64,000 bases of DNA from Daldinia sp. FL1419 (lineage: Eukaryota; Ascomycota; Sordariomycetes; Xylariales; Hypoxylaceae). Below the pieces are notes generated by a model. That model was not told where the DNA came from. It ran no database searches and saw nothing but the letters and a program-made list of their open reading frames with translations. Location of the stretch: NCBI GenBank assembly GCA_025201765.1, contig MU623490.1:17800-81799 (forward strand), written 5' to 3'. Positions 24,400 through 35,094 of this stretch are shown here, one piece after another; the first letter of the stretch is position 1, and each line of letters opens with the position of its first letter. The position numbers and the translations under genes were made by a program.

Positions 24400-25368
24400 A
24401 TGGGGTCGTCATCGTATACCCAAGGGGCATCCCCTCGTATTTCGTCCAAAGACCTAGCGTCCACAACCGACCTAGAATCCGGATATGCTTCAGGTTCATC
24501 GTCCACAGCAGAGTCCACAAGCGAGCTGCCTCAAGTGACACTTACACCAATACACGTCAGACACCTCAACCAGCAACTAGAAAAGATGAGCTCCATGGAT
24601 AGGCTTCGCTTCGTCAAGATCTTGTTCCCAAGCCTATACCAATCAACGGCATTCGGCCTTACTGGCCTAGTATCCACAGACATGCTGTCCAAGATTGAGA
24701 AGGAATCACCAGATTCTTCACCCGTTGACCTTATCTTCCTCGACACGTTATACCACTTCCAGGAGACGTACGATCTTGTAGAAAAGGTCAAGGAGAGATA
24801 CCCTAACGTCAAGATTCACACATTCAAGCCCCACGACGCCAACACCACCGCCGAATTCGAAGAGCGGTACGGCGAAAGGTTGTTCGAAACGGCGGCTGAA
24901 CTCTATGACTGGATTGCCAAGGTCGAACCCCAACAACGGGCTTACGCAGAACTTAACGTAGCCGCTGTCCTGACTGGCCGCCGACGCTCTCAGGGCGGCG
25001 AACGTGATAAGATTGGTGTTATCGAAGTCGACGACGAGACCGGTATTGTCAAGATCAACCCCCTCGTGGACTGGTCCTTCACCCGAGTCAAGCAATACAT
25101 CACAGAGAACAACGTTCCGTACAACGTACTTCTGGACCGAGGATACAAGTCCGTCGGGGACTGGCACTCGACATCGCCCGTCTCCGCAGGAGAAGATGAG
25201 CGTGCAGGCAGGTGGAAGGGCCAGGCGAAGACGGAGTGCGGAATCCACAACAAGAAATCGCGTTACGCACAATACTTGCAAGAAATGCAACGGAAAGCCG
25301 AAGAAGAACGGCTCACCGCGGCCCTCAAAAATCTCGAGCGGGAACAGCAGACGGAAGCCACCGCATAA
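24400..25368 (+). CDS. MET16: Phosphoadenosine phosphosulfate (PAPS) reductase
   Basis: Single exon, 322 aa. After a Ser/Thr-rich N-terminus, the PAPS-reductase fold shows FGLTGL (85-90), IFLDTLYHFQETY (about 113-124), TGRRRSQGGER, KINPLVDWSF and the C-terminal redox motif ECGIH with the catalytic Cys at 280, followed by a helical Lys/Glu-rich tail. The enzyme reduces PAPS to sulfite with thioredoxin in sulfate assimilation. The bacterial APS-reductase cysteine pairs are absent, which supports the PAPS type. The start is the first ATG after a pyrimidine-rich leader. Confidence 0.94.
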   Translation: MGSSSYTQGASPRISSKDLASTTDLESGYASGSSSTAESTSELPQVTLTPIHVRHLNQQLEKMSSMDRLRFVKILFPSLYQSTAFGLTGLVSTDMLSKIEKESPDSSPVDLIFLDTLYHFQETYDLVEKVKERYPNVKIHTFKPHDANTTAEFEERYGERLFETAAELYDWIAKVEPQQRAYAELNVAAVLTGRRRSQGGERDKIGVIEVDDETGIVKINPLVDWSFTRVKQYITENNVPYNVLLDRGYKSVGDWHSTSPVSAGEDERAGRWKGQAKTECGIHNKKSRYAQYLQEMQRKAEEERLTAALKNLEREQQTEATA

Positions 25369-26411
25369 GAAGCCTAGGCATATATAAATCCAAAGGAGGA
25401 ACTTACTGCTATAACGCATAAAACGGCGCGAAGAGAATACATATTACGGCAGCTCGGGTTTGGAATGCATACAAACATATGGTCTCGGTGACCGAAGCCT
25501 TTGATAATGATTTAGAATGGGATTATTAATTACACTGCGACGGCGTTCGGGCGTACGCTGCTCCCGGGCAGGAAATTCTGGAAGCAAACAAAGCAAGGCA
25601 TATCGAGAAGGATCGATTAGGCATCTAGCAACCTGTCTGCTAGCAAATAAGATAGCATCAAATAAGAGGACATCATGCATCACACCAAAAACTATGTAGT
25701 GCCTTGACTTGACGATGATGCTATATGTAACCTGGAATTATTGAAACAAGATACACACATATAGATAGTGTGCATATAGTGACAGTAAACCGACAGGGGA
25801 AAGAAGCAAAGAAGTTGACGTAGATAAGGGAACGATTGCGGATGGTTGTTGGGCACTCACATTTGCCTACCGAGCGCTTGGCACCAAACAGGAATGGCCG
25901 GATCGGGATCAGCCTCCGGATCAGATATCGGTGCGGGGGAAGCACGCATCGCACCTTGGACTTACCACACCAGGCTTTTATAACCCCTGGCACAGGTCGA
26001 GACTAACGTCATTACAGAATGTACAAGGTATGTATCATAGTATATCGGTATACATACCTATACATACCTACCTATCTGTCCAGGTTTTGCTACTCATCTA
26101 AGGTAGGTATCTATAAATTATCCCTGGGTGTTTATATCAAGTTCAGCGTGGATTTCTTATTTCTAATAAGTCTCCGTGGCTTTGGCTCACGAACCCCCCC
26201 CTCCACAAAAAAACAAAAAAACAAAAAAAACAAAAAAAACCCCCCAAGCCAGAAATAGTAACCATACGGAAATATCTTCTCATGCTTAGTCCAATTCTTC
26301 ACCCCCTTTAGATATACAAGGCTACTTTACACTATTTTCAAGTATAACCAGGAAACGAAATATACCTCATCCCCATTGAGAGACTACTCAAGAATAACAT
26401 TCCAGAGGAAA
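25369..26411. other. Convergent 3' regions, MET16 and the acidic protein
   Basis: About 1 kb with no coding signal. It contains a low-complexity block at 26205-26250 of A runs separated by single C and ending in a C run, and scattered TACCTA motifs at 26055-26110. Confidence 0.55.
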
Positions 26412-28585
26412 TCAAGGCTCTTTTGTATCAGGAGCGGGTGTCGCCTCCTTTGATCCGCCTTGCCGATTCAAGGCTGCCTCCAAGCCGCTAAATAAATCAG
26501 GGCTCTCTGGTTCATTTTCCTCCGCTTTTTCCGCCGGGGCGCCTTCAAGTTTAGTATCAATAGGATTAGAGGGCGGTAAATCATTGACAGGTGCCGGAAC
26601 AGGAACAGGAACAGGAACAGGAACGGGATCGGGGGCGGGATCGGGGGCAGGACCAGGAGCCACTTCCAAAACTACTTCCGGGGCGGCTTCCGGAGCTGCT
26701 TTCAGAACTGGCGGGTCTTGATCTGTGACCACGGTCATAATCGTTTCGGAAATAATCGCCTCAGGAGGTTGTTCGGTACCTGTGGTCTCTGGCGCTGCTG
26801 TAAGCGGAGATGAGGAATTTATAGGAACATTTTCACTTTGCACAGGATCTAAAACTGGTAACGGATTAAATGGCGAAGCATCCGCAGCTGGCTGTTGTAC
26901 CTCTTCCTCGACTGCTGGCGGCACAAGGGTTTCCATGGGTTCTTGATGGGGACTATCCGTCATCTCTATATCTCCATCAGGTTTTGGTGCAATTAGCTCC
27001 TTTTCCTGTGGAGCGGGTTCAGTAGGGCTGGTTAATGTTGGAACGGGATCCAACGGTGTGTCCAACGGCTTGGTATCAGCTGTACCAGTAACATCGACGA
27101 TTTCTCCGATCACTGGGAGCTTTGGCGACAAGTCGGTTGGTGACGTTGCAGTTACAACATTTTTTAGCGGACTTCCTTCGAATTGCGCCGGGGCATGCTG
27201 TAGAAGAGGCTGTGACAGGATTGAATTAGGATTAGGAAGCGAAGGACCCTCCGTTGGCGGCGGCGCAACACCGGTTGGTGACTCCAACAGTGTCGCACCG
27301 GTGGATGGTTCGGCCTGAGTAACCACCGGAGGGGCTTCCACGATATTATCAGGCTTTGTTTCGCTTTCGGCTCGGAATCCCGGTCCGTTCTCGCCATCAG
27401 GCATCTCACTATCCTCTTCATCACCGTCGTCACCATCCTCCCCGTCTTCGCCGTCCTCTTCTCCATCGTCTCCATCGTCGTCGTCGGCCATTTCACTATC
27501 CTGGTTCTTATTTTCTGATTGGCCGTCTCGTTTGATATTCTGACAATAATTAGCACGTGGCAACATAACTAACTGAGGACAACTTACATCAGTTTCTGGA
27601 ACGTTTAATTTAGGACCACCTGTAGCAGAACCCGCACCTGGATTAGCTATCTCGGCACGTGTGTGTGCCGGTAAAGGCAGCTTCTTCTTCCGTCCTCGGC
27701 CAGGTCCCTTAGGCTTCCTCTTTGGTGGTGGCGGCCGTCTTCGGGCCGGAGTCGCAGCAACTGATGCGTCTCCATTTGTGGCAGGAACAGGCGCAGGAAC
27801 TACCGTGGTTGATATGATTTCTCCGTCTACCGTTTGTCCTTCATTCAATGTAATCTCTTGAGTATAAGGATTTCCTGCTGCGTCAATACGGCGGACGGTA
27901 GCTTTTATTATGGTCGGACCGGACGATAGGCCAGCCGGAAGACTAGAAGATAAAGTGATCACTCCTTTCCTCCTTTTAGCCAGATGGGATACGGTGGGTC
28001 CTTCGGCATTCCGGGCGACCTGCTTCCAAACCTTGACTTGGTAACCTTTAATACTTGGGTCTTCCTCCTTCTTCTCCGGTTTCTCTGTCAGGGTAGCATC
28101 TGCATCAACCTCCTCTTCTTCTGCTGGCGCTGGTCGCTTGTACAGCCTACCCGAACGAGCCGCCCTTAGCAACTCCTGAGTATGTGCGGGCAAGAGTTGC
28201 GAATCCTTGGGCATGCCATGTGGAAGTTCGATTGCCCATATGTCGTTCTTCTGAGTCGTTTCTGTGGGTGGAGGTGGCACAATCTTGACCCATTCTTGGC
28301 GCCATTGTCTTACGGGCAAACCTGTTATAGTAAAATTAGCTGTTGTCCTCATGCGACGTGCGACATGCGATATAACATGGAAATCTGAAAAAACCTAGAG
28401 CCAAAACCCATACCTTCAAAATCATCATGTTCAACATAACCGCTACGATTCCCGCGTCGCGTTTGGGTATTGGGGCGAAACTGCAATTAGACGTATTAGT
28501 AGCTAAACTGAGCAAGGGTTTGACTTGAAGGGTAGGTAAGAATATATAAGGGTAGAAACGGGATGAATCGTACATTAGGAGCCAT
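26412..28585 (-). CDS. Acidic, proline-rich, probable nuclear protein; function unknown
   Basis: Proposed exons: 28585-28574 (only MAPN), 28480-28414, 28321-27588 and 27539-26412; 646 aa. Exons 2-3 give FRPNTQTRRGNRSGYVEHDDFEGLPVRQWRQEWVKI, the conserved-looking N-terminal block. Next come GYQVKVWKQV, a basic AT-hook-like stretch KRKPKGPGRGRKKK, a long Asp/Glu-rich run (DDDDGDDGEEDGEDGEDGDD) and a Pro/Ala/Val-rich tail with a (PV)n run near 590. This suits a chromatin-associated protein, but I do not recognise a named family. The last intron (27540-27587) is 48 nt, a multiple of three and free of stops, so retaining it would add 16 residues. Its donor GTAAGT, branch GCTAAT and acceptor GTCAG make splicing likely. 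Confidence 0.72.
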
Positions 28586-29174
28586 TGAAAGCCATAAAGA
28601 AGGCTCCAGCTACGCGCGATTCAAGGCAGGTTTCGGCCTTTTCCGAATAAATCAGAGGTTTCAATAGCTCGAAGGGTATCTCTCTCGTATATTTGGTATC
28701 TTTAGTATCTCTTAATAAATTCGTATAAAGAGCGATTGGCGAGCCAGTAGTAGTAGCGGATGATGCAAAAGTTATGGGGGACCTATCCAAGAGAGTTTGG
28801 CTTGCATGCGACGGAGAACAGAAATGGCTACGCCGTTGCGCAGGTGAGAGTTTAGGAACGCGACAACAAATAGCTTTTGACTAAGCAGTATTATATAATC
28901 CCGCATGAATCTAAGCGCCCTTACGTACTAACTAACTAGTGTATGTGGTTTTATGGTATCCACTCAGAGCCCACTTAACTCCCCCTTCCAATGGAGTTCA
29001 TTTCTAGCATGCACTATGTAGCGAGAGATGCACCTACCCTAGATGGTTTATAAGTAGGTATAGCTCCAACACCTAATTCGGCAGAATTTGCTCCAGCTAA
29101 TAAGCTTGTTTTTGGAGCGAAACTTTCAACCGGTTCGAGGCGAATTCCTGAATTAGGAATTCCCAAACACTGTC
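28586..29174. other. Intergenic before tRNA-Phe
   Basis: About 590 bases, the upstream region of the acidic-protein gene. No gene seen. GAATTC-type short repeats lie just before the tRNA. Confidence 0.5.
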
Positions 29175-29179
29175 GCGGG

Positions 29180-29211
<32 letters not shown>

Positions 29212-29264
29212 TCGCACTTCATTCTAATATCTGAAGGTCGTGCGTTCGATCCGCACTCACCGCA
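29175..29264 (+). tRNA. tRNA-Phe (GAA) with a 17-nt intron
   Basis: The 5' half is GCGGGGA, then TAGCTCAGTTGGGAGAGC (D arm) and the anticodon arm CAGACTGAAG. The 3' half is ATCTGAAGGTC followed by T arm GTGCG-TTCGATC-CGCAC, acceptor TCACCGC and discriminator A. The intron is 29212-29228, after position 37, the canonical site. The anticodon GAA gives Phe, and most of the body matches fungal tRNA-Phe. Acceptor pair 5:68 is G:A, a mismatch. A T run right after 29270 is a likely RNA polymerase III terminator. Confidence 0.93.
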
Positions 29265-29271
29265 TGTTAAC

Positions 29272-29279
29272 TTTTTTTT
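29272..29279 (+). terminator. Pol III T-run after tRNA-Phe
   Basis: A run of T a few bases beyond the tRNA 3' end, as expected for RNA polymerase III termination. Confidence 0.6.
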
Positions 29280-30115
29280 GGCATATTATCAAACAAGTGT
29301 TGCGCTGCAGGTGCAATCCTCCCCCCGAATTTCAGTTATTGGATTTCTAATTCGCTTATATACAATTATTACCGGTAGGTATGTATGTATGTACATACAG
29401 GATGGTCTTATTTTTTTCCCCTTCAACCCTTATCATCATTTAATTCTTAGCTTCAAAGGTCCTTCACGCCCGCTACTTATTATCTATTGTGCCAGGAACC
29501 CGACATATACACCTCCCACTACCTGCCTGCCTGTAGCATCCGAAAGTATACATGTGGAAAGCACAATGATTAGGTGATCTTAGCCGTATTGCTTCTCTTT
29601 GTCTTGAGTGAGGGGTGTATTGATTACTGCCTAACGTAGTGGATATCCGAGTGGTCTCAACGCCAGCTGAGCAAGAAAGCCCACATTATATGTATGCTGG
29701 CGAACTAACATCTTTAAGTCCATATTTAAGGCCACCCGAGTAGAATTGACCTCTGGTAGCAGCATCATGTGGGATAACGACCCAGATGGGATATACTCTT
29801 CGCTTTACCTCACATCGATCGTACTTGTGCACCCCATTTTCATGCATGCCAGATTCTAACCTAATCCCGTTCCTGTTTCCTCCCTGCTCTAATGAGACTT
29901 AATACTCCCGTGAGCCTATAATTCGGCCGTGCGCTTGATGTACAATGAATTTGTAATGGTACAGGGCTAGTACATCCCGTATGGTAGAGGCGAGATGTAC
30001 GAGAAGAACGAGGTGACCCTATGGCAGATAGTCGAAATCATCACGTAGGGTAATATTAATCCCACCTATAAAAGTTAGCGAATGACCCTCCATATAAAGT
30101 CAGGAATCTCTATAC
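29280..30115. other. Intergenic, no gene seen
   Basis: About 840 bases between tRNA-Phe and the ISD11 3' end. Only short unsupported frames occur. Confidence 0.5.
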
Positions 30116-30748
30116 TTACCCCGTATCCTTCTGCCGCGAAATGTCTCCAGACTTTCCACTCTGCTTGCCCTGCTGTGGGTTAGCGATTGTATGTTTATGC
30201 TCGGGCAAGGCGCTTGAACATACCGACATCCCACCTTCAACCACTAACCGATCTAGTTGATAGAAGTTGCTGATGACGGTTTGGCGCTATAGGAGAAAAG
30301 AGACTTGTTAGCTAGGCTGTTCGTGGTGTTACATCACACTCTTCCCCGTGGTCAGAGGAATCCTTTTCCAACCAGATATGAGAGGCATGGACAACCCTAC
30401 CTTCATCATATGCAACTCCTTGAGCCCCTTCTGTATGAGAGTTTGTATCTCTCCAGGATCTTGCACACCCACGTTCTCTCGGAATGCGTCTCTTGTTCGG
30501 CGCTTCGCGTACTCTCTGAAATTATAGGCCTCGAACTGTCTGCCTTGACGCAGCAGATGGCGGTACTAAAACATAAAATAGCATAGGTTAGCCTAATTCA
30601 TGACTATATAGTATATTTTAAGCGCGCTTAAAACTAGAACCATCGGCGCACTATAGCAGAGAACATATTTGGATATGACAAGAATATATCTCACCAATGA
30701 TCGAGCTTGCTGCGGCAAGTCGCCCTTCAGGGCTGAGACGACGGTCAT
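30116..30748 (-). CDS. ISD11: LYR-motif protein Isd11, iron-sulfur cluster assembly
   Basis: Four short exons, 30748-30695, 30565-30401, 30286-30224 and 30172-30116, 112 aa, all phase 0. The LYR motif lies across the first junction (RSL joined to YRHLLRQ, residues 16-24). FEAYNFREYAKRRTRDAFREN is the hallmark of Isd11/LYRM4, and QTLIQKGLKELHMMKRQTVISNFYQLDRLVVE continues the helix bundle. Isd11 binds and stabilises the cysteine desulfurase Nfs1 in the mitochondrial matrix, with acyl-carrier protein bound through the LYR fold. The tail after VVEGGMS (QGKQSGKSGDISRQKDTG) is variable, and the last acceptor could shift by three bases (CAGCAG). No long frame reveals this gene; it was found from its minus-strand exons. 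Confidence 0.88.
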
Positions 30749-31549
30749 ATTTGATGCGCTAGATCGGGATCGCGGGACGATGTAACTTGACGCGATTGGT
30801 GTAGCTTGCTTTCATATAGGTCGCTCAGGGGAAGTTGAGCGTATAAGGGGGAAGGTCAACTTTCAAATGAGCGGGCGATGATAAAATAACCTTTGCGATA
30901 TTGTCGCGCGGCGGGAATCTTTTAGTAGCTTTTTTTTTTTTTTTTGCCAGTTGCAGCCTCGGCCAAAAATACAATCGGCGCCGAGCACGGAAAGCTCTAC
31001 ATACATAGGTCTCGGCCTTCCACTGGAATCAGCGCTGAACCCCTCGGAGATATCAAGCTTATGTAAATTGGTTGCGGGGCCTTTGGGGCATTGATTAGGT
31101 AGCATTTATCACGTATCCTTGACGTCTTATCAGCCGATAGGTAGCCGATAGGTACCTATGTATCTCGAGGTTTTGTTAACTACCTTACCTACCTAACCTA
31201 GGTAGGTATAGATTTCTATAACCTTATGATATGTACTTTCATTCAATAAAAAATATGGCAAATGAGATGCGTACGTAAATGCAGCCGATAATTATCTTAT
31301 ATATAGGTACCGAGGCATACTCATGACAAGCATATTTACAATCCGTCCACTCCGGCCACGTTTAGCATGGCTTTTCACGGGTCTGTCCTTCAAACGTAGG
31401 GGACCCCTGAGCCATATGACAACCTCATATACCAGCCTCATTAATTCTCGGATGTATTGTAAGATACTCTTCCAGTGCTATCCATTCAGCCGGCCCCGTC
31501 CGTACAAGTACATGCATGAATCGAACAAGTCTCTGTATCTTCAAAGTCT
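30749..31549. other. Intergenic between ISD11 start and Cys-rich gene end
   Basis: About 800 bases. Holds a T run at 30930-30945 and a dense CCTAGG cluster (CTACCTAACCTAGGTAGG near 31180-31207). No gene seen. Confidence 0.55.
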
Positions 31550-32939
31550 TTATTTTACCGTAACCCCTAATTTATGTTGCCAATCTTCTATAGCATCATC
31601 AAATGTAATTAGGTGTTCTTCAATCATTCGAGCCCTATACTTTGTCTTATCTTCCGGGTCAAATTCAAGCTGATTCTCGTCTTTCACTTCGTGCTGAGTA
31701 CTCTTCCACTGCGGGATATGGATTGTATCGCGATGATTCCGAAAGTTCTCATCGAAGCAACGAGCCGAGCAAAAGACGGATGAGACGTCCAGTGTTTCTA
31801 CGCACTCCCGGCAGAAGACCAAAACAGTCCTACCATCATCCATCTCAACATCTTCGCCGTGAAGGAGAGCACATCCTTGGCCCGATGCGCACTCGTGTGC
31901 TGATTCAATATGTGTTTCCTGCTAATGGTCAGAATTTATATACGGCTATCACAGGGGGGCGGGGGAGTCAAGTTACATAACATTCGTTCTCGCATTTTTG
32001 AGAACAAAAGACCGTAGGCTCTACTTGAAGCCCGTAATAGTCCCCTAAGATTTGGCAGAGGGGACATATAATGAAATCCTGCACATCCGGGGATTTCGAG
32101 CATACTGAGCATAATGGCAGATCATGCTGGCCATCGGGAAGCGAGGTCTCTTTGGTTTGATCCTGCTGGGCTCTGTCGCTTTTTGCTTTGCCCAACTCGT
32201 GGGCTGCCTTGGCCCTTTTCAGTTCCTCGAGTTGCTTATGAAGCGCTTGTTTCTGATCTTGATCATCCTTAGCTAAGTGCCGGTCACGGATCATGGCACT
32301 GACGACATCGGCAATTGGCATCCCATTCTTAACCATGTCGATATATTTCTGGGCTTTCGTAGCACCTGAAGGGTCGTGAACAGGTTGAAAGAATATATCA
32401 ATGTAGGCTTCGACCCGTGCTTGTGGTAGATCAGCATGCTTAAGTCGCTCTATGAACCTGTCGAACGCTTCTTGGTTCTTGATGGCGCCGTCGCTAAAGG
32501 ATGCCCTCAGTTCTGAAGCAAGCTGGTCTACAGGTACGCTCCGGTCGTTGATTTTTTGCTGTAGAACGCGATCTTCGGATGGAGATTTTGTAGCATGTTG
32601 AAGTCCTATGTTTCTAACTTTATCTCGGTACCATTCTTTCTTTTCATCAACTATGCGTTGCTCGATAGTCTTGAGCTCAACCTCAAAGTTGTGAGCCTTG
32701 GAAAACATAGTATCGAGCTCGAGCAGAAACGGCCGCCGACCGGAAAACCATTCCTTGGAAGCAGAGTTAAGATATCGATCCCTTATGCGGTTCAGGAGGC
32801 GAGTCCAGCAATCCGGACACTCGATTGGATGTCTTTTCCCATGATCTTTAAGACAGGATGTTTTAATAGATTCTACATCCTCAGCGCACGCCTGGCGTTC
32901 TTTCTGAAGAGCGATTGCTTCGTCCCATGGTTCCAGCAT
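31550..32939 (-). CDS. Cys-rich, probable zinc-binding protein with coiled coil
   Basis: Two exons, 32939-31977 and 31921-31550 (GTAACT donor, CATTAG acceptor), 444 aa. The N-terminus has CLKDHGKRHPIECPDC, a possible zinc site. A charged, largely helical middle (about residues 60-255) ends in a coiled-coil stretch KQALHKQLEELKRAKAAHELGKAK. The C-terminal third holds two Cys clusters: CSVC-CPLC-FCSQKCENEC with His-rich QETHIESAHECASGQGC, and CREC-FCSARC-NHRDTIH. The spacing recalls MYND or related treble-clef fingers, but I cannot name a family. The ATG at 32939 is used because the upstream frame has no other ATG. Confidence 0.72.
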
Positions 32940-33896
32940 GTTTTCAGACACGCAATCGCGAATCCCGCTATTTACGTAGGAGCTAGGTTAGGCGATTCTA
33001 GGTCTCATGGAGCTCTGATATGTCCCCGGTTTTGTGCTTTGGAAAAGAAAAAAAGAAAAACAGATTGTACCGTGTCGAATGCGTTTGATGAAATCTAGAA
33101 TAAGTCCAACGGCAACTAGAATCTATGCGCAATAAGAACAGGGGATTTTTATAAAAAGGGTAAAAGTATCCAGTAAGCCAAGGATAGATGTAAGTGAGTT
33201 TGGTATGATAACCTACCTCTTGTACATGTAGTGACTATGCGACGCGCATTTGTAAGTACTTGGTGTATTAACTAGATGCAGCATTAAGTGTAGTGCTAAG
33301 TGCTAGTAATTGGAACATTAAAAAGTACGAGCCATTCAAGTAGGTGTGTGCTCTTATCCACATTTAGATAAGGTACTTACATAGCTTGAGCCTGCAGCCT
33401 TACACCTTTATACTGAAGCATTATGCAACGTCGAACTTTTCAAAATATATTTTACATCGATTTAGATGAATGCTTACCATAGTAACCACTGGGGTTTTGC
33501 TTTTTCAATTTAGTAGATGGCATCCTACGAAAATGGTCAAAGTGTTGAGGCATTTCCAAGTTGGGCTAACGGTACCAACGATCTTGGCTGTACATTATAT
33601 TATAGATTTATTGCTCAAAGCTTGAACTTAATGAGATGAAGATTTTTTAATCATGGATATTGGAACAATAAATTGCAGAATGCAGTAGGATAAAAATGCA
33701 CGATATTAAAACAGCACATCTAAGTCTAAGTACATATTGCCAACCTCCACTCCGTAGCTATTTAGTGATAAGAGAACAGCACTATAAAGCGAAATGGAGA
33801 GGGTTAGGAGAATGCTGAAATTTGACAAAAAATAAGAATTCAAAATGATGAATCATTCTAACTATTTCGTTGGAAGTAGAAAAAAAAGAAATTTAA
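32940..33896. other. Intergenic, no gene seen
   Basis: About 950 bases, AT-leaning. Promoter of the Cys-rich gene at the left. Nothing else supported. Confidence 0.5.
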
Positions 33897-34048
33897 TATC
33901 CACGGTGGGGATTGAACCCACGACCTATGCATATCTCAATACGAGAAAGTATAAGCTATTTTCCATATATTAGTGACTATTATTGATATGGTTGAGGACA
34001 CACTTTAGAGAACTTACAGCACCATGCTAACCACTGCACCACGCGGAT
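33897..34048 (-). tRNA. tRNA-like gene with about 79-nt internal insertion; anticodon unclear
   Basis: On the minus strand, acceptor strands ATCCGCG and CGTGGAT pair over seven bases with one G:U. The D arm is GTGC-AGTGGTTA-GCAT and the T arm is GTGGG-TTCAATC-CCCAC, both fully formed. The anticodon stem pairs GTGC(T) with (T)GCAT, four pairs plus a T:T mismatch. Counting positions gives loop GTAAGT, then an intron of about 79 nt, then A. Strict counting reads anticodon AAG (Leu), but there is no long variable arm as tRNA-Leu needs; shifting the loop gives GTA (Tyr), which breaks the stem. It may be a degenerate tRNA, a spliced isoacceptor I misread, or a tRNA-derived element. Confidence 0.55.
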
Positions 34049-34467
34049 TCGTTATTGAATTTTGAATTATTGTTCTTTATTACTTGTTTGTCTTATCAGG
34101 GAATACCGAGGAACTCCCTCGATACATTTTATTGGATCAGCTATCCTGCCTTGCGGCAACTAAACAGTTTGAAAACGGACTAAAAACTGCAAGAGGACGC
34201 TCAGGCCAACCCAAAGCATTTGCTTAGTTCATCTCAAAAAGGGTTCAAAGGGTTCAGTGGCATGTTATCTCCAAGTTTACAAGACCTGCGACGCTTTCTT
34301 TTTTCGACTTTCGGCAGATTCAATTAAATTTCCTGCCATTTCCTATTAGTTTGCTTGGAAGAACTGTCCAACTTTCAAACGCTTGACCTGTATCAAAATT
34401 TTTTTTTTTTTTTTTTTAAAAAACCCCCCAAACATTTTTTTAAATTTTTAATAAAAAAGCTGTCCTC
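34049..34467. promoter_or_regulatory. Upstream region of SF3b10 gene
   Basis: About 420 bases. A T run at 34399-34417 followed by A and C runs sits just 50 bases before the start codon. No TATA box is obvious. Confidence 0.4.
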
Positions 34468-34815
34468 ATGGTATGTTCAACTAACTCGATCATAGCACAC
34501 ACTCTCACTACCTACCTTCTAAAAGCTAACAGCGTGAAGGCGGATAAACTTCGCACTCAGCAGGAGCTTGAGCGACTGCAAGCGAAATACATTGGTACCG
34601 GTCACCCAGACACGACATCGTGGGAATGGCGAACTAATGTCGCGCGCGACACGTACTCGAGCCTTGTCGGTCATCCTTCCCAATTGGCCTATATCTCACT
34701 CGCGCAAAATGAACCCGCCGCCAAAGTTCGAGCCCAGCTTCTACGAAAGATGATCCAGCCATGTGGCCCACCACCTCCTCGCGAAGGCGAAGAACCTATA
34801 CGGGGTCATAATTAA
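34468..34815 (+). CDS. Splicing factor 3b subunit, SF3b10 (SF3B5 family)
   Basis: Two exons: the first coding exon is the ATG alone (34468-34470), followed by a 69-nt intron (GTATGT to GTGAAG) and exon 34540-34815; 92 aa. The spliced start reads MADKLRTQQELERLQAKYIGTGHPDTTSWEW, the standard fungal wording. The C-terminus KMIQPCGPPPP is also diagnostic. Reading through the intron instead adds 23 unconserved residues, so splicing is favoured. SF3b10 (yeast Ysf3) is a small subunit of U2 snRNP SF3b that packs against SF3B1 and SF3B3 in branch-site recognition. It is convergent with NSE3 across 280 bases. Confidence 0.9.
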   Translation: MVCSTNSIIAHTLTTYLLKANSVKADKLRTQQELERLQAKYIGTGHPDTTSWEWRTNVARDTYSSLVGHPSQLAYISLAQNEPAAKVRAQLLRKMIQPCGPPPPREGEEPIRGHN

Positions 34816-35094
34816 TAGGAAAGATCCGCGACAGTCGACCGAAATATAACTCCGTCTTGAATAATACCTACCGGCCGGCGCGGCGTACCGTTCAAATAGT
34901 CCAGGGCGATGGGGAGAATCTGATCAAGATCTCAATCAAGTAATAGAGGATAAAGGCTGTTGCGCAGGAGGTACTTGATACGAAATGCCTACTGTGACCA
35001 CAATAGAAATAGTCCCATGCGAGACGTGGTTTTATTACCGAGTATTGTCAGGTACATTAAGATCTCAACTAGCAGCACCTTTAAATCCCCCCTC

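Noticed and set aside
24748..25419. 223-codon minus-strand frame opposite MET16
   Set aside because: Antisense shadow of a confirmed PAPS reductase exon.
29632..29725. tRNA Leu/Ser-like D-arm (ATATCCGAGTGGTCTCAACGC)
   Set aside because: No T arm with a GTTCGANTC loop and no closing acceptor strand follows within range.
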